Virus record (IMG/VR): IMGVR_UViG_3300044996_000076
Span: 1 to 32,936 of that record
Direction: 5' to 3' (one strand)
From: a virus
DNA length: 32,936 nt
Shown here piece by piece: positions 27,978-32,936 of this stretch. Under the pieces are notes generated by a model that was given only the letters and a program-made list of their open reading frames with translations, was not told the DNA's origin and did not search any database. The translations under genes and the position numbers were made by a program. Within the stretch, counting starts at the first letter, position 1, and each line of letters starts with the position of its first letter.

Positions 27978-28202
27978 ATGACCCCTCCAACCTACGCCGT
28001 GCGAGGCAGCCGCTACTCCTCCGAGGAGACCCTCCCCGAACGGGTCACTCGGCGGATTGAGGAGAAGCAGCAAGCCCGCATCCGCCAGAACGGGACCTTC
28101 AGCACGTACAACTGGCGTTTCGACGGGCGACGGTCGCCAGGACGGCTGACGGCGGACAGGGCAGGCGGGAAGACCGGCGCGAAGTGCTCAAGCGGTCCAT
28201 AG
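27978..28202 (+). CDS. Small hypothetical basic protein (74 residues)
   Basis: ATG 9 bases after the previous gene with only a weak AGGGG upstream. Product begins MTPPTYAVRGSRYSSEE and contains VTRRIEEKQQARIRQNG and STYNWRFDGRRSPGR; charged, no membrane segment. It overlaps the tail hub gene by 19 bases in another frame. The last 20 residues have a look of out-of-frame sequence. Real gene status is moderate. Confidence 0.45.
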   Translation: MTPPTYAVRGSRYSSEETLPERVTRRIEEKQQARIRQNGTFSTYNWRFDGRRSPGRLTADRAGGKTGAKCSSGP

Positions 28203-30577
28203 CCCGGGCGATCATCGACAAACCCCACGCTGACGGGATTGTATTGCCCGGCGGGCGCGGGCATATGCGCTCGTTCCGGTTTGACGACCCTATCCCGACC
28301 CCGCAGTTCGGACAGATCGGCCTCCAGCCATCCCCCAAGGTCCAGCAGGAGTGGGACTTCGACCGTACCGCGAACACCATGCGGTACTACCCGTCTCTGC
28401 GGTGCGCCGCGCCGAACGTGGATTGGGGGACGACGGTCAAGGACAACACCCTCTGGGATGGTTCGGTCGGCGACTGGGAAGTGCACCACAGCGACACCGA
28501 AAACCCGAACCTGTCGCGGCTCTGGCGCGAGCAATACGTGCAGTCATTCCCACGCAAGCGGTGGCTGTTCTGGTACGACGCGAGGGGGATGTACTCGACG
28601 AACCTCGCCTATGCCGGGCGCGTAGACTTCGTGGACCCGCTTGACGTGAACGGGAACAAGCTCTATGAGGAGCCGAACTTCCTCTTCCAGGCCTTCCGGT
28701 ACTTCCCGAACCCTGAGTACACGGCGACGCACTACACCTATGTCGAGGTCATCCTCCGGCAGGTCGCCGAAGTCGGCTACGCGATGGAGTGGTCGGTCGG
28801 CATCCCTGGCCCCTCGGCTGACCCCGACAAGCGCGAACTGTACCTCAATGCGCGCATGGGCGAAGAGTCAACCGCCGAGTGGTACGTGGCCCAGCGCTGG
28901 CAGTGCAAGCCGCCGGAGGCCGACTCGAACGGGGTAATGTACGAGCAGCTTTTCTTCGAGACCATCGATGGGTGTTTCGTACTAACGCTGAACGGGGAGA
29001 CGTTCGTCTATAAGGTTCCGCCGGAGGAGATGCCAGACGTTACGACGACGGTATACGGGGAGCCCTACCAGTTCACGATGCTGCAGCCGACGCCCTCGAT
29101 ACTCGTGTACGGGGCACCGGCGGTCGTGAACCTCTCGCGGATTGACTACCAGGGCTCAGACAGCACCCTGCCCGCGACGGCAGAACTGCGTTACCCATAC
29201 GTGCTGGACGCCGCCCGTTTCAACGCGCAGATGAGCAACGCGAACGGTTCTGCGAGCGCATGGATTCCACCGGGCACGACGGCCTCCTGCGCGGGCGTCT
29301 TCGAGGGGCAGGAGGCGGCGACCGGCTACTACCAATACCGGCCAACGGTGACCTGCCGGACGGAGGTCCCGTTCCGGCGCGCGGTCGTCTACGTCGGGAC
29401 GGTGGACTGGCCGGTGTCGATTACGGCGGGCACCTCGAACTCCTACGACACCAATGGGAACAACGTGCTCATCGCAGCCTCCGGCACCATCGGGGAGGAC
29501 TGGCGGAACTCCGTCTGCGACCTGGAACTGGAAGTAGATGCCTCGGCGGCGGACGCCCTCATTGCGAACTGGAAAGGGAACAACCTCGTCGAGGTAGATG
29601 CCGGGTGGGATAGGGACACGGGGCGCGACAGCCACCGGCAGTTCACCGGCTATCTCAAGCAGCGCGCTCACAAGCGTGAGGCCGAGAAGCCCGAGCGGGT
29701 TCGCATCAGCCTGCCGTGCTCCGACGCCTTCTACCGGCTGGAGAAGAAGTACTGGGTAGACCTTGGCTGCTTCGAGGGATGGACCGCGCAGGGCATCATG
29801 GAGCGCGTCCTGGAGCAGTGCGGGTTCCCCGACACGCTACTGCTATGGGGGTCCGGTACGACCACGCTGAAACTCCCCCGCGCCGTAATGGGCGGGACGC
29901 CCCGGTTCGACTTCCGCGAGGACACCAACGTGATTGAAGGCCTGAACTCAATCATGGCGAGCCTCGGCCTCCAGTGGGGCGTGAACCAGAGCGGCATGTT
30001 CTTCGTGCGCCGACCGCTGGAGTACACGTCAGGGACAAGCACTATCGCGTTCACGCTGGATGACGACACAACGACCGCGACCGACTCGGTCTACTACCTC
30101 CACGGTGAAACGCAGTATGACGCGCTGGAGGACGGCCGCCCGTTCGTGAACTACGTCCTCGCCAAGATCGACCGGGCGGGCGAGGAACAGGTCGTCGAGG
30201 TGTGGGATTACCAGTCGTCTACGCAGTCCGAGTACAGCCTCACGCACCACGTAAGCACCGCGTCCGACTTCATCGGAGACGACTGGTGGCATGTCCTCGT
30301 GGCCGAGGACGTGCAGAGCGCCTACGACCTCGCGAACCGTATCATCCGCAACCGCGCAGGGGACCAGACGGGCGGGCTCATCGCGAACCGGCGGCGCACG
30401 ATAACGTTCCAGGCGAACGGGAAGCCGGGCCTGTTCCCCGATGACTACGTGCAGGTCCAGGCCACGGGGGTCGGGGTGCCAACAGACAGCATCTACCAGA
30501 TCGTGCAGAAGGACTGGAGCGTCTCGGAAGGAACACAGCAGTTCAGCGCGACGTACACGGCGAGGTTCGTCCAGTAG
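28184..30577 (+). CDS. Tail hub / baseplate protein
   Basis: 797 residues. GTG at 28184 is taken as start; the ATG at 28265 is an alternative and ribosome sites are weak for both. The C-terminal two thirds have the tail-hub pattern (gp27/gpD-like): DLELEVDASAADALIANWKG near 446-465, VEVDAGWDRDTGRDSHRQFT and GYLKQRAHKREAEKP, a helical part GWTAQGIMERVLEQCGFPDT, then NVIEGLNSIMASLGLQWGVN, and YDLANRIIRNRAGDQTGG with late strands ending TARFVQ. The N-terminal 400 residues are beta/Trp-rich and may be a Dit-like or carbohydrate module. It should close the tail tip below the tube. Confidence 0.7.
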   Translation: MLKRSIARAIIDKPHADGIVLPGGRGHMRSFRFDDPIPTPQFGQIGLQPSPKVQQEWDFDRTANTMRYYPSLRCAAPNVDWGTTVKDNTLWDGSVGDWEVHHSDTENPNLSRLWREQYVQSFPRKRWLFWYDARGMYSTNLAYAGRVDFVDPLDVNGNKLYEEPNFLFQAFRYFPNPEYTATHYTYVEVILRQVAEVGYAMEWSVGIPGPSADPDKRELYLNARMGEESTAEWYVAQRWQCKPPEADSNGVMYEQLFFETIDGCFVLTLNGETFVYKVPPEEMPDVTTTVYGEPYQFTMLQPTPSILVYGAPAVVNLSRIDYQGSDSTLPATAELRYPYVLDAARFNAQMSNANGSASAWIPPGTTASCAGVFEGQEAATGYYQYRPTVTCRTEVPFRRAVVYVGTVDWPVSITAGTSNSYDTNGNNVLIAASGTIGEDWRNSVCDLELEVDASAADALIANWKGNNLVEVDAGWDRDTGRDSHRQFTGYLKQRAHKREAEKPERVRISLPCSDAFYRLEKKYWVDLGCFEGWTAQGIMERVLEQCGFPDTLLLWGSGTTTLKLPRAVMGGTPRFDFREDTNVIEGLNSIMASLGLQWGVNQSGMFFVRRPLEYTSGTSTIAFTLDDDTTTATDSVYYLHGETQYDALEDGRPFVNYVLAKIDRAGEEQVVEVWDYQSSTQSEYSLTHHVSTASDFIGDDWWHVLVAEDVQSAYDLANRIIRNRAGDQTGGLIANRRRTITFQANGKPGLFPDDYVQVQATGVGVPTDSIYQIVQKDWSVSEGTQQFSATYTARFVQ

Positions 30578-30594
30578 GGGCGGCCCTCGCTGCC

Positions 30595-30623
30595 TTGCGC
30601 CAGGGGCCGGTTCGTGCTACAGT
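30595..30623 (+). promoter_or_regulatory. Probable promoter with extended -10
   Basis: TTGCGC (30595-30600), 17-base spacer, TGC-TACAGT (30618-30623). Unlike the two leaderless cases a ribosome site GGGAGG (30629-30634) follows, with the ATG at 30640. An imperfect inverted repeat (CGGCCCT at 30581-30587 with AGGGGCCG at 30602-30609) overlaps the -35/spacer. Confidence 0.5.
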
Positions 30624-30639
30624 GCTTTGGGAGGCGGAC

Positions 30640-30882
30640 ATGATAATCGTATGGCCGTGGCAGAAGCACCGACTTGAGACGCACTACGATTACGATACGA
30701 TAAAGTGCGCTATCAAGCGCATCCGACTGCGCCTGGGCCCGGATGGCGACGGAAGTCTTCCAGCAGATGACCTCGCAGCATTCGCGGCAAGGCGCTGGCC
30801 GTCAATGCAGGAGGACATCAAAGCTCTCGATGAGGCAGCGGATAGGATAGCTGTTCGCCACGGGGCGGGATACTCGAAATGA
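30640..30882 (+). CDS. Small hypothetical protein (80 residues)
   Basis: ATG with GGGAGG 5 bases upstream; behind its own promoter candidate. Product begins MIIVWPWQKHRLETHYDYD and has CAIKRIRLRLGPDGDG, DLAAFAARRWPSMQEDIKAL and DEAADRIAVRHG, mostly helical and mixed charge. No family recognised. Its stop overlaps the next start (ATGA). It interrupts the tail-fibre genes and may be a small regulatory or accessory gene. Confidence 0.6.
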   Translation: MIIVWPWQKHRLETHYDYDTIKCAIKRIRLRLGPDGDGSLPADDLAAFAARRWPSMQEDIKALDEAADRIAVRHGAGYSK

Positions 30883-31085
30883 GACGCACCAGGACCGCCG
30901 GACGACGAGACCTCCGCACGGTAGTGCATGTCGGCGTGTGGGGCGTTCACCAATGGGATGCTGCGCGGGTATGGGGCTATCACGACACCACGCGGGCGCG
31001 GCTCTACCTGGACAAGTACTCCGGCCTGTGCCGGTGGGGGCGCGGGTACTGGACGACCGACTTTTGGCTCCGGTGGAAGACGTAG
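30879..31085 (+). CDS. Small Trp/Arg-rich hypothetical protein (68 residues)
   Basis: ATG overlapping the previous TGA. The product MRRTRTAGRRDLRTVVHVGV continues with VWGVHQWDAARVWGYHDTTR and CRWGRGYWTTDFWLRWKT; unusually rich in Trp and Arg. No transmembrane segment. Function unknown; likely co-translated with the preceding gene. Confidence 0.5.
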   Translation: MRRTRTAGRRDLRTVVHVGVWGVHQWDAARVWGYHDTTRARLYLDKYSGLCRWGRGYWTTDFWLRWKT

Positions 31086-31098
31086 CAGGAGGTGAGAC

Positions 31099-31914
31099 AT
31101 GGGCTCCTACCAGCAGTTCACGAACAAACCAAGCGTGTCCAACGGCGACGCACTCAACCCGACGACGCAGATCAATAACCCAGCCCAGGGCATCCAGGAT
31201 GAGTTCGAACTCCGGTCGGGCGACGGATGGATAGACGGGATTGTGAGCGGCCTGCGCCCGGTCACGACCAACGGGACCTCTTCGGTTACGGTGCCCAGCG
31301 GACGCGCCTATGCGGTAGGCAAGCAATACGTGGGCAACGAAACGAAGACGATGACCGGGAACAGTTCCGGCTCCTACACCCTCTACTATGATTCCGCCGA
31401 TGATACTACAACCCTGAAGGCCAAGACGAGCGCGCTGGGCGCTGGGGAACTCCAGCTTGCGACCTTCACATGGGATGGCCTGGGGACATCGAGTACGAGC
31501 CTCGTGCTGACCGACAACGGGACGGGGAGCAAGCATGGCGTTTACCGCTATGCGAGGGACTGCCAGTTCGCGGGGCAGGTGGCGACGACCTCGCGGTACA
31601 TCCTGCCAATCTTCGAGGACTCCTGGGTCGAGCGGGTAGACTCGGTTCTCGTGAACAACGGGACCAGCGGTAACACGACCTTCGACGTGCTGCTCGGCGC
31701 GGACGGGGCAGAGGGCACGAGCATCTTCACGACCACAACGCGGCGGCCCACACACGCGGCGCTGGGCAACAGCTACGACATCAGCAACAGCGGCGAACCG
31801 GACGGGGACAGGTTCCCCGACGCGGGTGAGCACCTGACTGTGAAGCCGGTTGAGGTCTTCGGCACGGGGACGGCGAGCGAAGCAACCGTGACGGTGTGGC
31901 TGCGGCCACGGTAG
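31099..31914 (+). CDS. Tail fibre / baseplate-attached receptor-binding candidate
   Basis: 271 residues, ATG with AGGAGGTGAG upstream. Thr/Ser/Gly-rich beta sequence: VTTNGTSSVTVPSGRAYAVG, SYTLYYDSADDTTTLKAKTS, ELQLATFTWDGLGTSSTSLV. This is the pattern of phage proteins at the tail tip in which an N-terminal helix and strands precede a C-terminal beta-sandwich (SWVERVDSVLVNNGTSGNTT, ATVTVWLRPR). Location after the hub and before the endopeptidase supports a fibre or upper-baseplate role. Receptor binding is inferred. Confidence 0.6.
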   Translation: MGSYQQFTNKPSVSNGDALNPTTQINNPAQGIQDEFELRSGDGWIDGIVSGLRPVTTNGTSSVTVPSGRAYAVGKQYVGNETKTMTGNSSGSYTLYYDSADDTTTLKAKTSALGAGELQLATFTWDGLGTSSTSLVLTDNGTGSKHGVYRYARDCQFAGQVATTSRYILPIFEDSWVERVDSVLVNNGTSGNTTFDVLLGADGAEGTSIFTTTTRRPTHAALGNSYDISNSGEPDGDRFPDAGEHLTVKPVEVFGTGTASEATVTVWLRPR

Positions 31915-31921
31915 GAGGGCC

Positions 31922-32488
31922 ATGATGGACTACGGACCCGAAGTGCGCCGCCAGCCGCTCCGTCAGAACTACCGCGTCGGCGATACGTTCACCGTCACCG
32001 TGGCGACCGTCTACGATGACCACTCGGGATCCTTGGCGGGCACGGCGCGGAATGTCACGACCGGCACCGGGTTCCTGGGGCTGGACCCCGAGCGAGACAC
32101 CATCGGTACCTGTTCGGCGACGGGGACGACGGCCAGTATCGTAGACACCACCAACCGCACCGGCGAGACCGCCAACAAGTGGCAGTACACGAAGGTCACC
32201 CTCCGCGACTCGGACGGGCAGGAGTATACGTCCCGAGTGGCGGGCAGCGGGACAGGGACCCTTTCGGTCAACGGGTTCCCGGTCGTGCCTGTCCGAGGGG
32301 ATACCTATGTGCTGCACGGTGAGCCGCTGCTGACCTTCACCGTCGCGGGCATGAGTGGGAACAACGGCACCGCGACCTGCGGCCCGACCGACCTCACGAT
32401 GTACGCCGGAAGGCGGGAGCTGCACTACCTCGCCGACTGGGGGACGGACGCGCAGTGGTTTGAGTTCACGTTCGACGTGCTGGACTAG
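31922..32488 (+). CDS. Tail-tip-associated beta protein (188 residues)
   Basis: ATG (31922) with AGGAGGGCC upstream; a second ATG follows directly at 31925. Sequence begins MMDYGPEVRRQPLRQNYRVG and continues with beta strands (DTFTVTVATVYDDHSGSLAG, TKVTLRDSDGQEYTSRVAG, YVLHGEPLLTFTVAGMSGN), ending WFEFTFDVLD. No enzymatic motif. It lies between the fibre candidate and the endopeptidase, so a baseplate or fibre-partner role is plausible. Family not recognised. Confidence 0.55.
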   Translation: MMDYGPEVRRQPLRQNYRVGDTFTVTVATVYDDHSGSLAGTARNVTTGTGFLGLDPERDTIGTCSATGTTASIVDTTNRTGETANKWQYTKVTLRDSDGQEYTSRVAGSGTGTLSVNGFPVVPVRGDTYVLHGEPLLTFTVAGMSGNNGTATCGPTDLTMYAGRRELHYLADWGTDAQWFEFTFDVLD

Positions 32489-32512
32489 TTCCGATAGGGG
32501 GATGGCAGGAAG

Positions 32513-32936
32513 ATGAGACTTGTGCCGCCAATCGAAGGTTTTGCGACCGAGACAATCAACACTACGCTTCACGGGCGCTCCGTGTACCGTTCGCAAGACG
32601 TTCCCGGCCACAACGTATTCAAGGGCTGGGAGACGTGGGCGAACAACGGTCACGTCGGGGTCGGCGACGGTCTCGACGTTGAGGGAGTCGGTTGGCGCAC
32701 CCCGGTTGTCGCGGTCTGCGACGGAGTGCAGACGGTCTTCCGCAACGACATGACGAAGCTGGAAGTCGTCTACATCGAAGGCGACGGAGTCGTGGCCGTG
32801 TATGCCCATATCAACGCGGCCTATGAGGGAACCGGGAAGCGGTGGAAGCAGGGAGAGACTATCGGCGTCCTGCGCGGTGACCTGAACTGGCCGCACGTTC
32901 ACTTCGAGCTATGGCTTGACGGCAAGGCTGTTTCCG
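32513..32936 (+). CDS. M23 (LytM-type) zinc endopeptidase, 3' end cut by window
   Basis: ATG with AGGA upstream; 141 codons are visible and the frame remains open at the window end. The M23 signature is present: NGHVGVGDGLDV (His47 with Asp52 or Asp55), RTPVVAVCDGVQTVF (typical T-P-V-x-A-x-x-D-G-x-V), VYAHIN (His99) and PHVHFELW (His128-x-His130). M23 enzymes cut peptidoglycan cross-bridges. Here it may be the tail-tip lysin or the endolysin. No signal peptide is seen, in line with a virion-associated or holin-released enzyme. Confidence 0.85.
   Translation, partial: MRLVPPIEGFATETINTTLHGRSVYRSQDVPGHNVFKGWETWANNGHVGVGDGLDVEGVGWRTPVVAVCDGVQTVFRNDMTKLEVVYIEGDGVVAVYAHINAAYEGTGKRWKQGETIGVLRGDLNWPHVHFELWLDGKAVS

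Noticed and set aside
30802-32902. Two long minus-strand open frames (about 373 codons each) opposite fibre and endopeptidase genes
   Set aside because: Compositions typical of antisense shadows; the sense frames have ribosome sites and recognisable folds (M23, fibre-like).
1-32936. tRNA, rRNA, integrase and attachment sites
   Set aside because: Looked for cloverleaf-like segments and recombinase motifs and saw none; absence by eye is not proof.

Overview
This is a GC-rich window carrying the late (packaging, head, tail) region of a tailed phage or prophage. Almost every gene is on the plus strand, and genes are tightly packed, often with ATGA, GTGA or TTGA stop/start overlaps. The gene order is that of a long non-contractile tail (siphovirus-like): large terminase, portal, MuF-type head protein, scaffold, major capsid protein, head-tail adaptors, tail terminator, tail tube, frameshifted tail chaperone pair, tape measure, tail hub, fibres and an M23 endopeptidase. 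The first gene is probably cut at its 5' end and the last at its 3' end. No tRNA, rRNA, CRISPR, insertion sequence, integrase or attachment site was seen. The host is unknown. A phage-borne prepilin with the N-terminal pattern [12 protein letters not shown] and an H-X9-DG motif resembles proteins I associate with Armatimonadota and the planctomycete/verrucomicrobial lineages, so such a host is a reasonable guess, not a proof.

Layout. 1-6258: terminase, portal, MuF protein interrupted by an intein, a tiny basic protein and a glycosyltransferase-like protein. 6259-6493: a promoter-like, structured leader. 6494-12677: a repeat-rich fibre or decoration protein, scaffold, major capsid protein, adaptors and two small very basic proteins. 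12687-17154: tail terminator candidate, tail tube, two more small basic proteins, the chaperone pair with a -1 frameshift site, and the tape measure. 17174-22569: an accessory block of unusual genes between tape measure and distal tail genes: Cys-rich small proteins, a prepilin, a secreted GH123/DUF4091-like protein, a ClpP-fold protease, a glutamyl-tRNA-synthetase-like protein and unknowns. 22639-24833: a membrane/coiled-coil protein overlapping a large tail protein. 24836-26487: its own promoter, a highly structured leader, a ParB-Dam methyltransferase fusion and a PD-(D/E)XK nuclease. 26484-27968: two Asp-box (sialidase-propeller-like) genes, each behind a promoter placed so that the mRNA should be leaderless. 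27978-32936: tail hub, small proteins, fibre-like proteins and an M23 peptidase.

The most striking element is in the MuF gene. Its intein (4114-4929) carries no recognisable homing endonuclease in the sense frame. The complementary strand of the same DNA encodes a 239-residue HTH + NUMOD3-like + Vsr-like endonuclease in exact codon-on-codon register. The codons for the intein's conserved block F motif (HVYDL) are, read on the other strand, the Shine-Dalgarno sequence and start codon of the endonuclease. Other items worth following are the GluRS-like protein, the phage prepilin, the leaderless propeller genes, the interleaved inverted repeats upstream of the methyltransferase, and the set of protamine-like proteins scattered through the morphogenesis genes.
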